Source of the DNA: Anaeramoeba flamelloides
Taxonomy: Eukaryota; Metamonada; Anaeramoebidae
Direction of reading: 5' to 3'
Length of the DNA stretch: 64,000 nucleotides
NCBI GenBank assembly: GCA_027625915.1
Contig: JANTQA010000029.1
Location: 7,812,001-7,876,000 of the forward strand
Shown here: positions 45,423 through 60,100 of the stretch, piece after piece
Position numbering within the stretch: position 1 is the stretch's first letter
Layout: every line of letters begins with the position of its first letter
Made by a program: the position numbers and the translations under genes
The notes under the pieces: generated by a model
What the model was told of the DNA's origin: nothing
The model's database searches: none
Seen by the model: the letters and a program-made list of their open reading frames with translations, nothing else

Positions 45423-45614
45423 CAGTCAGTTCCACTTCTAAGGCACAAACTTCAAAGAAATTTAAGGCACAAAAAAATTATCAAATTAAGGCACAGAATT
45501 CAGATTCTTGTAAAATAATTTGCATAAACAAAAATTACAAATTTTGTGCCTTAATTTAAGATTTTTTTGTGCCTTAAATTTCTTTGAAAGTTTGTGCCTT
45601 AAATTGGAAACTGG
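45423..45614. mobile_element. Repeat D copy, complete
   Basis: CAGTCAGTTCCACTTCTAAG to CTTAAATTGGAAACTGGCTA, a palindrome of about 190 bp with GGCACA boxes intact on both arms. Confidence 0.8.
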
Positions 45615-48185
45615 CTATATTTATCCCATGTTTTAAATATAAATAATTCATAATAAATTATAGTAATAAATTGAAAATTCAAGCAAACCCTTATACACAA
45701 TTTTTAAAACTTGAAAATTCACCTTTTTACAAAAAAAAAAATATTAGATAAATTATAAAGGGATAACTAAATGATAACAACTAGATAGATGAATAGATCA
45801 TAATTATTTTAATTTACAATATACAAAGATAAAAATAAATAATTTGAAATCAAAAGAACAAGAAATTGTGTCGTAGACATTTATTATTTTCTCAAACTTC
45901 ATTTGGGGTATTGGTTAAAAGGATAATTTGATATCTAAATCCTGAGTAAAAAAAGATCTAAAAAATATTGAAAATATTGCTTTAAAAGAGTACGATATAT
46001 CTGAATTAGTAAATAATGGTTTTTGAGCTTTTTATCTTCAGATATAAGTTGATAAACCACATATGAATTAAATTAGAGGGAAAAAAACATTAAAGAAAAA
46101 ATATTCAGAACATTAGTACGAAATAATAAAATTAAAAATAGTAAGTTAAACAAAAATAATAAGTTAATTACCATATCATCACTCTTAATTTCAAATATAA
46201 ATAAAAAGTTTTTTTTTTTTTTTTTTTATTTTTTTCTATCCAAATCAGAAATTTCGCTAAAAAAGTTTAAAACTCAATTATTTATCACAACTTTTTAAAA
46301 CTAATTTTATAAGTTAATAGAGTTAACTTCAAGTGTATCAATATAAATACTTGAAAATAATTTGATAAAATAAGGTATAATTTTTCAAAAAAACAATTTA
46401 AAATTTTTCTTATATTTTATTAAATTTTATTGAAAAAATTAGATTTTCATTTAAAAAACTCAAAAGTCCTCTTAATTACGATATTTTGACTTTTATTTAA
46501 GTGAAATTCTTAAAAAATATTTTTATCCATTAAGATATTGTATTTCAATCCTTACATGTAATAAATTATTTATCATCCTCATATTATTAAATATTTATGA
46601 AGACCTGTGGAACTTTTATCAGAAAGTTTAATGAAAATTTTATTTTATTTCTTTTCAATAAAAAGTAATAATCATAAGGGGATCTTTGATTCCCCCTCCC
46701 CACTTTTGAAAAATTAAAAATCTCTATTGAAATGACTAATAAACTCATAAAATATTTTGTAAATTTATCAACAAATTCAAAAAAAATCACCATTTCTTGG
46801 AATTGCAAAAATAAACTTACAAAATGATTACTACTATAACAAAACCTAAATTTACTTATAAAACTATTTCCAGAAATGAATTATTATTTTTAAAAAGTAA
46901 ATATCCATTTTTATTCTTCTTGAAAAGATAAAAATCCAACATATTTCTCTATATTCTCAAAAAAAAAATTTTTTTCTTTGAAAGAAGATTTGAATTTTTT
47001 AACTTACGAAGGAATTGTATAAAAATTCAACTTTAAAAATTAAAGATCAAGAGTTTTGGAAGAACTCTAAATAAAAAATCTATTTAATTTCCAAAAAATT
47101 AAAATAATTATTTTACACTTGAAAAAAAATATAATTGATTTATTCAAAGAACTTTTCAATTCATTTTTTTCTCGGAATTAGATTATTGAATATGAGAAAA
47201 CCAATAAAAAGATTAAATAAAAAAAATCTCCCAAAATACTTTCCCCAAACCTGGAAAATTCATCTAATGTACTCAAGAAACCCTTTTTAATTTGATTATT
47301 TTTAATTCATAATGAATAACCTAATCTTAATGATTTCACCGAGTTTTTCATAATCAAAGGACTAAATTTATAAATATTTTGAAATATTATTTCTTATTTT
47401 TTTAAAGATTTTCAAAAATATAAAACTAATTTAAAATAAATAATTCTAATAAAAAAAAACAAGCTATATAATCAAATAGATGATATTAATATCTACCTTT
47501 TCTCGTTTATACTCTTAATATTTGAAAATGAATATTGTCTAATCTTTTAAATTTCAAGAAATTTAATATATATTTGTAAATAATATAGAATCAATTGTTT
47601 TTTGGATCTTCTTTGATTCATTATTTGATTTATTTTTCTTGTATTTTTAAAATAAGATAACAGATTAAAGTTGTTTATTCATACAAACTTTCTGAAATTA
47701 CTAAAAGCTATATTTCTTAAAATTAAAAAGGTTTGGCAAATTTTTCTTTTTCTAATTTGATCCAAAATCCAAAAAAATTGGATCAAAAGCTATTGACTGA
47801 AAATCTAATTGGGAAAAATGAACTTCTTTATTGGATGACAAATCCTTTCTCTAAAGTTTGTAAATGAATCTAATATTGGGTTTAATCAAATCTTTGTGTA
47901 AAATAATTACTCTATTACCTTTGGGAAAAAAAATAAATTCACTTCACTTGTCCCTTAAAACAAAACATCTAAAGATCAAATTTTTTATAACCAAAAAGTT
48001 ATTAAAAAATCGAATTTTATTTTTTAAAACAAGATGATTTCTTCTTAACCCGTAAAAAATGTTTAATTATAAATAAAGTACGAACTCTTATTAAATTTAG
48101 GAACGAACCACTTAAAATAAAATGTTTTGAGAAAAAAATTAACCAACATTTTTTTTTTTTTTTTACTTTGTTAAAATACTTTTAC
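45615..48185. other. Intergenic AT-rich stretch
   Basis: Contains repeat I copy 2 at about 47380-47760, which is the inverse of 36060-36420. No coding signal otherwise. The last 30 bp before the LysM gene form a T-rich run. Confidence 0.4.
47380..47760. repeat. Repeat I copy 2
   Basis: Inverted relative of 36060-36420. Matching landmarks are ATTGTCTAATCTTTTAAATT and ATTTGATTTATTT...TATTTTTAAAATAAG. Ends are not defined. Confidence 0.5.
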
Positions 48186-51100
48186 ATGAGTCAATATGAC
48201 CACAATTTTGAAATCATAGACTTAGTTGAGTTTGTTGAGAGTGTACATTCAAACACCGTGCTCGTTGAAGAAAATCAAACAAATATTGAGAATGAATTTG
48301 AATTTGATCTCTTAAAAGATAGCCCACAAGAAAATGATCAATTCATTGAAATTTATAAATGCAAACGAGGGGACACACTTGAGTCGGTTGCAAAAAAATT
48401 CAGAATGAGACCAACAGAACTGATGATTTTAAATAATATGTCTTTTAATTTAATCGAAAATGGTAAAACTATACTTGTTCAAAATAACCTGAACAACACA
48501 AACACAGAACAAAAAGAAAAAGAAAAAGAAAAAGAAAAAGAAAAAGAAAAAGAAAAAGAAAAAGAAAAAGAAAAAGAAAAAGAAAAAGAAAAAGAAAAAG
48601 AAAAAGAAAAAGAAAAAGAAAAAGAAAAAGAAAAACCAAGCCTATTTGGAATACTAATAGGAGAAGAACAGAAAATTGAAATCGAACAGGAAAAAGAAAA
48701 ACAACTCGGAGCTGAAAAATTAAATCCAAATACAAGAAAAAAGAGGAAAAGGTTGAGGTTTAATGTTTCTTTTTGGTCACTTAACTGGTCTTTTCCTGGG
48801 GTGTTAATCCTAAATAAAAATTTTATCCACTTTCAGCCTTCGTTAGGTATTTTTTGTTCCTTTTTTCAAAACAAAAACAAAAGAACAAACTTTGGTTTTT
48901 TTTTTGGGAGCTGCAAATAATAAAGATCTTGCTTGAAAAAAAAAAAAAGAACACAAAGCTTTAGTGTTCCAATTTAAACTCGAAGAAAACCAATTTTTTT
49001 TCTCTTCTAAAAATATTTTGTTTGTTCTTAAGTTAAAAATTACTGTTCTTTGAATCTCAAAATTTAAAAATTTTTCTTATTTTTTCAAATATAACTTCGT
49101 CTTTTCTTTACTTAAAAAGACGGAATTGATGAGACGATGTACAAAAAAGTCGAAAAAAAAGTTAAATTTAAGGTGGAATATCAGAAAGTTCTCGATTGCG
49201 CACTATACCCCCACCCGCCTGATGTCCAAGAAGTTGATGGCTTCTTAGATTTAATCGATAGGTATTATTCTCCACTTAATAATTTTTCCTATTTTTATAT
49301 TCCCATTAATTACAAATTTTATCTATTCAAATTCTCTTTCTTTATTACAATTTTTGTTTAGAATATCTTTTAAATTTAAAATTGTTTTAGAATCATGTAT
49401 TAGATCTATTTACTCTTATATTTGCAATTTTTTAAGATTTTAAAACCTTATTGTTTGATTAATACTATTATTTTCCAATTAAAAAATGAAAATTTTTAAT
49501 TTATATCTCAAAATATTTTTTTAGCTTATAAGCTGAAAGTAAATCCAAAGATCTTTACAACGTCGTTTAGAAATGATATTTTTAGACAATAAATTAATCT
49601 TCCTTCCTTAACTGGGAGACAAAATTTTTACTCTTCTAATTTGATTGTAGCATGAATAATTAATATTCATTTTGGAAATTGAAATAAAAATTTTTATTTA
49701 TTAATTGGAAAATAACAGTATTAATTGTAGTATCAAAATATTGAAAATTTATAAAGGTTCGGAGCAAGCTTTATTAATTTTTTGGTTTTTTTATATCCCA
49801 ATCCCAATCCCAAATAAAACTTGTTAAAAATCCCAAAAAAAGAAAATTCACAAGCCAACCAAACAAACTTTCCTAAATGAAATTCATATCTTTTTACTAC
49901 AATCTCAAAATTAAATCCTTTAAAAAACCTTAATAATTTTTCCAATCCAGTTCAATTCATATTGTTATTTCCATTAAAAGTTAGAAAAATTTTAATTTAG
50001 AGAAAATTTAATACCCAATAGTTATGGATGGAAATGTCAAGAATATTTAATGAAATTATTTTTATTATAATAATATCGATAAAAAGTCGTGTCTTCAAGT
50101 GCCATCAAGTGCCTAGCTTTTCCAGTATTCAAAAGAATTGAGAAAAATCTTTGATTTTACCCAATTTCTTTAAATTCTAGAAAACCTAATGACGTTTTTT
50201 TGATTTTAACTTTTTGGAATAAACCTAAAATTAAAAAAAACCTAACGAAAGTGCCTTCAGGTGCCACAAAGTTCCGTAGAGTGGATAAAGTGCATGTGTT
50301 TTCTGGAATTCAAACAAATGGAGAAAAATTAAAGGCTTTACTCAATTTATTTCAATTCTGGGAAAGATAACGGAGTTTTTTTTTTTGATTTTTGTAATAA
50401 AAAGAAAATTAAATAAATTTTCTTTTTATTTCAAAAATTTAAAAAAAACCTCTTAAATTTTCTTTTTATTTTTTAAATTAAAAAAAACCTAACGGCGAAT
50501 AGGAGTAATTCATTTGAACCACCTCACAATTATTAATAACAATTAATATTAATATTTGCTTTTTTTAATACAATAAAACATTGTGTAACTTTTTTTCAGT
50601 TTGCAAAGAAAATTAAAAATCATATTTTAGAGGATTTGATGATATCTTTTTTAAGTCACAATAAAGTTTCAATAATTACAATTATTTTTATCAAATCTCG
50701 ATAATGGATAAAATTGTTATAATCAATAATATAGATATAATATCACCCAATAGCAATATTCTATCAAATCACAATAATTGTTATTAAATTATGATAAATA
50801 TCAAAATATATATGGAGAAAAAAATTAATTACGATATAATAGTTGATTACTTTTTAGGCTAATTCTATAATATTTTTAAAAAGAAAAATTTTGTTTGATC
50901 AAAAAACAGATCCTTGAAAAAAAAAGTTATTCTTATAAAAAAACAACAAAAAAGATACTTGATTCAATCAAGGATCAGATCAAAGAGTTTTTATAGTATT
51001 TTCTTTTGATTTGGTTATCAAACCTATGGATCCATTTAGAACAACAATAATAAATAAAATAAATAAATATTTTCTCAGTCAACCGTGATGTTGTAAATTG

Positions 51101-54100
51101 TGTTGAATAATAAGAGCTTCTAAAACAAACAACCTTTCATTGTCATGTAAAGAATTCGTTCTTGCTTAAAGCATTTTCAATATTCTCAGAAAGCTAAAAG
51201 GAGTTGTATAACTTTTCAAAAGCTTTCACAACAATTTGCCCGATGATCACCAATTATTTAGATTTTTTGGACACTTATTTTCTTTTTTTTATTCTTCTAT
51301 TCAGTATCTTTGTATTGTATCGATAAGATAACAAGGGTTTTAAAAGTTTTTTTTTTTTTGATCACATTAAGAAAGAAAATTACTCTTTATTCTTTTTGGT
51401 CATTTAACTTTAAAGACAATAACCCCCAATTAAAAAAACAAACACCTATTGTATATTCAAGTATATTTTCAAAATGTTTTGTTGTTTGTTTGATCATAAA
51501 ATTCAAAGGAGATTTGATCTTTTGTAAAAAAAAAAATGAAAAGTAACATTTTTTTTATACTACAAAACTCAGGACTTTTCTATAAGTTTTCTGTCTTTCA
51601 AAACTTTCAAACACTTGGAGACCTTTCAAAACACTTTCAAACACTTTCCAACATTTTTAAAGGTGAAAAGTGTTATAAAAGTGATAATCTTTATAAAAGT
51701 CAAAAGATTTTTTGTAAGATGATTTTTACTAAAATAATTTTCTATTGTTTCGCAATAATGTGAATATCGATTTTTTATTTTTTCGAGATTTTATGATTTT
51801 TCGTTATAAAGTAGGATTAATTGTGATTTTTTAATATTATTGTCAATTTATTGCCTAGATTGTGATAATATATGTTATCATCAAAACCTCTTTTTTTTAA
51901 AAAAAAAAAAAAAAAAAATATTTATAATAAAAATAATTTCATTAAAAATTTGGTCACTATGACCTAAAAAAGGAGCTTCTTTATCTTGAATATTATTAAA
52001 ATTGTATCGACCAACGCTAACGTCGTCTTATGTACTCTAAATACAAACTTAATTTCAAAATATTGCTGATTCAATTAAAAATTGCACATTCTACCAAAGA
52101 TTGTAATCAACTGAAAATACCTATTTTGAATAGCTATACAAATTTGAGAATAAGCAGATATTACATTTATACCAAAATTCATATTTATTAAATTTAAAAA
52201 ATTTGAATCAGATAGAAAGCTTCAAATTTAAAATTTCCATTTGTTTTTTTTTTAAAAAATTTCTTATTTGATTAAATCTATTTTCTCATTTATAAAATCA
52301 AAAATTTTATATAAAAAGGTTTGAACAATAAAATACTTAAATCCCAAAGTAATATCGACTTAATTCCTAATAAAACCTAATATTTATGATACTTGTATAC
52401 AGTCAGTTTCACTTTTAAGACACAAACTTTCAACCAAATTTTCGACAGAGAAATATCTCAAATTAAAACACTTTTTTTTGGAATTTTTTTTTGTCACAAA
52501 TTATTTTACTAGAATTTGTGTTAGAATAAAATTCAAAAAATGTGCCTTAATTTGAGATTTTTTTTGGTGCCTTAAATTTCGTTCAAAGTTTGTGTCTTAA
52601 AAGTGGAACTGACTGTATATTCAGAATTGATAAAGTTGTAATTACCACAAAAAATTAATTTTAAATTCCCCTTCTTTTGTTTGAAAATTCATAATCTTTG
52701 AGGATCAAATTATGATTTCTTTTCAAATCGCAAATTTTGAAAAATTTCAATTTCCTCGCACAAAAAATCTTTTAAATCATTTGTGTTGGTTAATACATTG
52801 GATTTCAAGATCCTTCGAAACCCAAATTCAGTTAACCCTAAAGAAATATTATCCTCAAATTCTTACTTAGATCTTCAAAATTAAAATACATTCATATCAG
52901 TTTAGATGATGCCTCGTAAAATTAGTATTATTTTTTTTTTTGTTTTTTCTAGTATCAAAAGACTGATTTTCAGTTAAAACTGCACTCGACTTGTTTTACT
53001 ACCTTTTATAATAAATGATAGACAATCATAAAATTAATGGTCAAGGGAATATAATTCTATGATCATTCATACTACTGTTAGGCACACCTTTATCTTGCAA
53101 TATCATATTCATTTTTATAACATTACTCACCCATACATACAGACACAAAATTAAAGAGAACATTGTAAAATATTTTTTAGCTCGAATAAACAGAATAATT
53201 AATTTTTTTTTTCTTTTTAACTTCTATTTTATTCATTTATTAAATAACAAAAAAAAAAAAAAAAAATTATAAAAATAATCAAAATTAGCCCATTAAACAA
53301 AAAATTAGTTCAACTTCTTATAATAGATCGTGATATTGTTCACTTTAGTGGCAAAACAAAAGAGTAATATTCCATTTCTTTAAGAATTTCTTTTTTTTTT
53401 TTATTGTTTACAATATATATTAATTTGGTTAACGAACTTTTTACTGAACCGATACCCAGCTGGAGTCGATCAAAATGTTAGATTTTTTAACAAAATAATT
53501 ATTCATCATTTCTCTATATTGTGATACTGTTTTAAATCGTAATTACATTGTTATTATCTTATTACAACACGTTCTTTTGGTTTGGTTCAAAAAAAAAAAA
53601 ATTCAAACTTTTATTTTAAAATTTTGAATTTATAAAATTTTTATTTGAGGAAAAAAAATTACTTTTATTTAAAAAAAATGAAACAGGTTGAAAAAGCGAA
53701 TAATTTATCATAGATTGGTTTTCCTTTTCATTTTTATTTTTTGTTAAAATATTTATGATATGAAGAAATTTAATTTTCCACCATAGATTTTGTTTTTTTA
53801 TGGTTTTCCAAAAAAAAAAAAAAAAAGGATTGAAAAACTAGAAAGAAACTAATTACCTAACTTATTCTAAAAAGTATTTCAGAAACAACATGTAGTATTT
53901 AGTGTTATAAAAAATTTACAATAAATATTCTTCATTACTGATTCATTCAAAATAACCAATAAAGGGTTTTTTTATTGATACTTTATATATATTTTAGTTT
54001 AGTTTAAGGAATTAGAGTCAGATTATATTCTTATACAGTTATAAGCGTGATATTTAAAGATAAATCCTAATAGTTCTCTATAGTTCAAGTGACTCTAAAA

Positions 54101-57100
54101 AAATTATAATAAATATTATTTTAGAATAAATGATGGTGATTTAAAAATTTTTTTAAAGAAATGAAATAAAATAGGATGCTTAAGGGATTATCGTCACCAT
54201 AGATTGCTCTATAATTAAAGTGTATTGTAATTGGGTGTAAAAGATATTAGTGCTACATGGTTCACATGGATCTCAAAAATCTATTATAAATCTTATTGAA
54301 CAATAAATCCTTACTTTTTTTAATAATGATCACAATTAAAAATTTTCATTTTGAAAATTTTGTTCATTAATTCCCTTTCCAAACCTAAAAATAGAAACTA
54401 ATATAATATTGATATTCTAGTATTTAAAAATCAATATTTAGAACTTCCAAAAAGTAAAAATTTTTTTATAATTTTTTAATTTCAAATATTAACTTAATAA
54501 TCATCAACATAAAAAATTAAATATTGATTGGTTTTTGTTTCCTTTTTATAAAGCGTGTTGTAATATCCATATATTTCCCAAATGTGGAATATTTTGTCAA
54601 AAGAATCTATTTGTTAATTATTTAATTTTATAAAAAATATTATATTTTTTGAAATTAATCTACAATTCAAGACAAATTTAAGGGTCTAGTCATTTACCGT
54701 GAATATGCTCCATACTCAAGGGGTGGTCTGAGATCAAAAAGGTATTGTGAAATAGCCCTTCTTTTAGTTGACAAAATTTAAATAACAAAAAAAAAAATTA
54801 CATTGGATCTCTTTGACAAAAAATTCAACGAAGAAAAATAAGTTTAAAAAGAGTTCTCAATTTCAAAAAATCAAAATTTAAAAATAAAAATTCATCTTTT
54901 CTCATTTTCTATTTCCAAATGGTTAAATTTCTTTAATTTACAACAAATTACTTTCTTGTATTCTGTAATTAATTTAATTTGATTTAATCTGATTTGTGGT
55001 TATTTTTTAAATTTCAATAAATTTGACAAAGTATGAATTATGTAATATTCTGACGATAAAAATTAACTCATTTGAAAAATGAAAAAAATGAAAAAAAAAA
55101 TCACTGAGATCTCAAAAAGCGCCAAAGAGCGATACTTCAAAATCAAACACATTTGTTTTCAAAATCATAATCACAACCATTCTAATTGGAAATTGAGTGT
55201 TGCTCTTTGGCATTTTTTTCAAAAAATTTACTTTTTTTTGATCGTTGATTTTTGGAGAGTGATCATACATCATAGGTTGGTTGTTTTTTGATTGGTATTA
55301 GGTACTCAATAAAAATTACTAAAAAGTTTTTTTTCATTTCAGAAAAAAAAATTTACCGTAATGACTCGACCCTTAAGAAAGATATTTTTCAAATTTGAAA
55401 TATAAAAGCCCTCAGATCTATTATTTGTACTTGGGATTTTTCTAAAAATGTAGATTTTTTATCTGAGAAAATTCTTTGGTTTTTTACTCAAATAAGGATC
55501 ATTTTTCAATTGGTGAGATCAACAAATAGTACAACGTTACTAATGGAATTTTTTAGAGTCTTTTGAACCTTGTAGCACTGGGATGATTCACCTTTCTCAA
55601 CAACATATTTTAATTTTAGACTTATTTGTGTTATTCACTAATCCCTTAAAAGAAAATTCGGGTAGTTAGTTTTTCTCTATTTGTTTCTGATGTATGTATA
55701 TATATATATATATATCTTATATAATACATTAATTAAATGAAATAAATCGTTTCCATTTTAAATTATTTGTTCATAAGCTTATTTATATTGAAAAGTGGTT
55801 TGGGAAATATATTTTTTTTTTAAAGAAAGAATTTCAAAAACATGAAAAATAAGAAAAAAAAAAAAAAAAGAGTATAATTACCTATGAAAAAATAAAATAC
55901 AGTTAACTAGTATCAATGACCCATACACCAAACTTAGTTTTTTTGGAATATATATATATATATATTGGAGACGGATTATGTTTGGTCTTTATGAGATGTT
56001 CAAATGATTTTAAATAAATACTAAAATGACTGAATTGAGAAATTAATTTGTTAATCAAAAGATCATAATTTAGCCGGTTGTTACAGGAAAAAAGCACTAC
56101 AGTGAATTTTAAATTTAAATTGCTCTAGTGAGTTCTAGTTTAAATGTAAACTATTTTTCAAAAATTTTGACTCACTTTATAATTTTACTGGGGGTGTTTT
56201 TGTATAATTTTGACCGATATTCTTTTCAAAACAAATTTTCATTTTTAGATCAAGATCATTTTTTTCTAATTTCCTCAAATTATCTTTTTTTTAATTCTTT
56301 TTCTTATTTTTTTTTGTTCCTTATTAAAGTAATTCAGTTTGAGAGAAAAAAAAAATCATAGAAAATACAAATCAACCTTAAGAAAATCGAGACTCTGATA
56401 TGTTTTTTCAAGTGAATATATATATTCACTTGAAAAATCTTTATGTTAAAATATTTTTCAGTGAAAGTTTAAAAATAAAAAATCGGTAAGGCTCATTTCA
56501 AAAATTGTGATTTACTATTTTTTCGGTTTTTTTTTATTTTTTTGTTAATTTTAATGTATCAAGTTTTTATATGTTTAGAATAACTTAAAAGGTGAAATAC
56601 CAATAATATTAAAGAATATATTGTCATTCTTGAATACTAAAGAACATTTTTTTATTCAATTTATTATTTTAGCGAAGTCACAATTTTTGAAATATAAACT
56701 CCAATTCAAAATTTTTAACACACTAAAATTCGATTTTTGAAAAAAAAATGTCAATAAATCAATTCTAGAAGAAATACCAAATTAAAACCAATCACTAATT
56801 GAAATGTTAAAAATTATTTATAAATTACAATAATAGCAAAACAAAAAATCAAAAAATTATTAATACTAAAAAGTCATCGGTATGTGTTAAAAATTTTGCG
56901 GTGAGAGAAAAACAAAAAAATACATTTGGTAAATTTGTTGAAATTCTATTAGGAATTATTGATCGATCAAATGGTTAGATACTATCAATCAATTTTATTT
57001 GAGTTCTTCTATTTGGAACAACTCAACTTTAACCTAATATCAATCCTTAAAAAAAAATATTTCGAACCAAACAAGTTCCATAATTCAAAAAATGAAAGAA

Positions 57101-60100
57101 AAACAAAATACTAAAAGATGAAAAAATGATTTTCATATTTTTTAAAAATCAAAATTATTTGCAATTTTAAGGAAATTGTATTATTGTGATTTTTTGAACC
57201 ATTTTAACAATGTGAAAAATTTTGAATTTTAGTTTATTTTCTTTAAAAACTAAACTCCTTTTCAGTCAAATGGGTCCAGTTTCATTAAAGAAATAGAACA
57301 TATTCTATGAGTTTAATTCATTATTTTTCTCAAACTAAAATTTTCAATTTTTAGATCAAAATCATTTTTTGTCATTTTGTAAATTTTTTTTGCTTTTTTT
57401 TTTTTTTTTTTTTTATTTTATTTAAAAATTAAATTTGAAAAAAAATTTTAAAACTCCAAATTAACATTAAGAAAAGTGAGGCTTTGTTTATTCTTTTAAA
57501 TTTCATACATTTACATTTAAAAAATCTTATTTTCAACAATTTTAATTTACTAAAGAAATTGAGAAATTTTTAACGACACGTTCCAATGAAAAGGTCCCAA
57601 AAAGTTTTTACATTTTTTTTTTTTTTTTTTAGAATTTATGTTTGTTCAGGATTTTCTTTTATGATTATTGACTCTAATAGGGAGATTATTATTTGCCTTA
57701 TTTCTAATCAATCTATTTTTGGTTGATTCTTAAGAATAAAGTGAATTTTTCAGTTTTGTCTGGGTTCTTTGAGTGAAATGTAGTTTATAATATGTTCATT
57801 CAATGTGAGAAACTTTTTATATGAAGGGAATTTTATTTTTGTTGGAAAAAAATAAATTCATAATAATATTGAAAAATGAAAGCAACAAATAAAAAAAGAA
57901 ATCCTGTTAAAATTCAAGAAATAATTCATTATTAAAAAAAAATAACAATTCCATATTAAAAAAACAATTTTTTTTCCTGTTCACTTCCTATTTGAGTTAG
58001 GTTTTTGTATTTTATTTTTTTTTTACTTTTGAAAAACAAATTTTCGACTATTTTTCAATCAGCTTGGAAAAACTGAAAAGTATAATACCAAGTAATTACT
58101 TGATCTTTTTTACATTTAATAATTCTAAAAAAAGTACGATTGGGCAAAGATCTAAAATAAATAATATATTTGTCCGAATTCTTATTTATTTATTTAAAAT
58201 CATTATATATGTATAGTATGAAGAAGATATATCAAAGTATCACAAATTTAATTGAAAATATACACGAAAACCGAGAAGAGAAAGTAAATAAATTCCTTAC
58301 CAGAAGAAAAGAAAAAGAATTGGAAAGATTGGAACAGGAAAAAGAGGAAATTTCATATAATGTCCCAAAAACAAATATTAATAGTGTAATTTCATCAATT
58401 TCAAAAATTTTCACCAAAAAAGAAATGAATGAGAATGATTATGAGAATGAGAATGGAAATGAAAACGAAGAAGATTCATCAACAGATTCCGATAAGTATT
58501 TTATCCCTGAACGAATTGGAAAAACAAAAATTTTTAACCAAGAAGAATGTGAACTTTTAACACGAAATTTGCCATTACAATTCATTCGAAAAAATTGGAA
58601 ACTGAGATTTACCACGGATAACGATGGAATATCTTTGATAACATTTTATAAGCAAGTCAAAAATTCAAAATCTTCAATTATATTTATTCAAACAACAGAG
58701 GGTGATTTTTTTGGTTGCTATATTCCTGTTAAGATTCAAGAATCAAATTCATTTTATGGTAATAGTAGAACGTTTTTATTCACCTTCCATCCCATTTTCC
58801 GTGTTTTTCAATGGACTGGAAAAAATGATTTTTATCTTTTAACAACACCAAATTCACTATGTTTTGGCGGAGGGTAATTTTTTTGATTTTTATTTTTTTT
58901 TATTGGTTTTAATTTTATTTTTTTCATTCTTCAATTCTTTCTAAAGGTGATATTTAAAGACAATTAGGATTTGATTTTAAATATTACTTGTTAATTTTTT
59001 TAGTAAAAAAAAAAAAAAAATCAATCAAAGATACTTTCTTCTTCTTTTTTTTTTTTTCACAAAACGTACAGCATACAACTAAAAAGGAAGAGAGAGAGAG
59101 AGATGGAGAAAAGCATTTGAATATTTCTCATTAAATAATCTTTTTTTTTTAATTTTTCTCTCTGTTTACCACTATATTGTATTCTATACAAAGTCTATTT
59201 GATTTTTTTTTATTATTGATCTTTAGAAAACAGATATCTTCTTAGAATTCTCAGAGATTCCAATATTTTAATAAATTCAGTCAACGTATTTTCAATATAC
59301 TAAATTCAGTCTCTTTAATAAATTATTACAAAAATTTATAATTTAGTTTTGAAAATAATAAAAATGATTTAAAAAAATAATACTAATAATTGTTTTACAA
59401 ATTATTTTACTTCAAATAAACCATTTATTATTAAGTAAAAAATTCAAAATTGAAAATTCTTTTGAAATAAAAAGTAAATTGTTAATCAAAAATTTTCCAA
59501 ACAAAAGTATTTCCATAAAGAATTAAAAATAAAACCAAATTAAGAATAAGTAATTGTATCAAATATTACAGATCAGATCAAGAAATAAAAGATTTAAATT
59601 TTTTTTTTTTTTTTTTTATTTTTGAAGGGAGGAAATTAATTTCCTCTTACAGCCCTAATTTCTAAATTTTTGTTTAGAAATTTTAATAAAGAAAAGATTT
59701 AAATTTTATTATTTATTAAATCAATCAAATCTTTACCTCATTGAAAATTTTATTATTTATTTTTGAAAACTTTTACAATTTTTCAAAAATAAAAATTTCG
59801 AAAAAAACATTATTAATAGTATATTTTGGTAATAACAGAAATCACATAAACGGTTGTCACCCAAAATTAAAATAAATTCAAGAGTAATAAATCTATATTT
59901 TTCTCAAATTTTTAAAACTTGAATGTGACTTGTTGTGGAAATATATTAGAAAAATGTTGAAATCGCAAATGAAAATTGAGATTTGTTATATTTTTTTATT
60001 GAAAAACTAACTGATCTTCAAAAACAAAAGAATTTTTTTAACAAAATTAAATGAACAAAATAGAAAACAGAATTTAAACCAATGGGTAGATTAAAATAAT

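Larger units (their letters stand above)
49262..58216 (+). other. 8.96-kb second intron of the LysM-TLDc gene
   Basis: Starts GTATTATT after the GRAM domain exon and ends ATGTATAG before the linker exon; the phase is 2 on both sides. It contains repeats G, L, D, B (with A inside) and E. The remaining parts (49.3-50.0, 52.6-54.2, 55.9-56.7 and 57.2-58.2 kb) are AT-rich without visible features. Confidence 0.75.

Noticed and set aside
48469-48735. Minus-strand Phe/Leu repeat frame
   Set aside because: Antisense of the (GAAAAA)n tract.
55079-55291. 70-codon plus-strand frame inside repeat A copy 2
   Set aside because: Not open in the other A copies; part of a non-coding miniature element.
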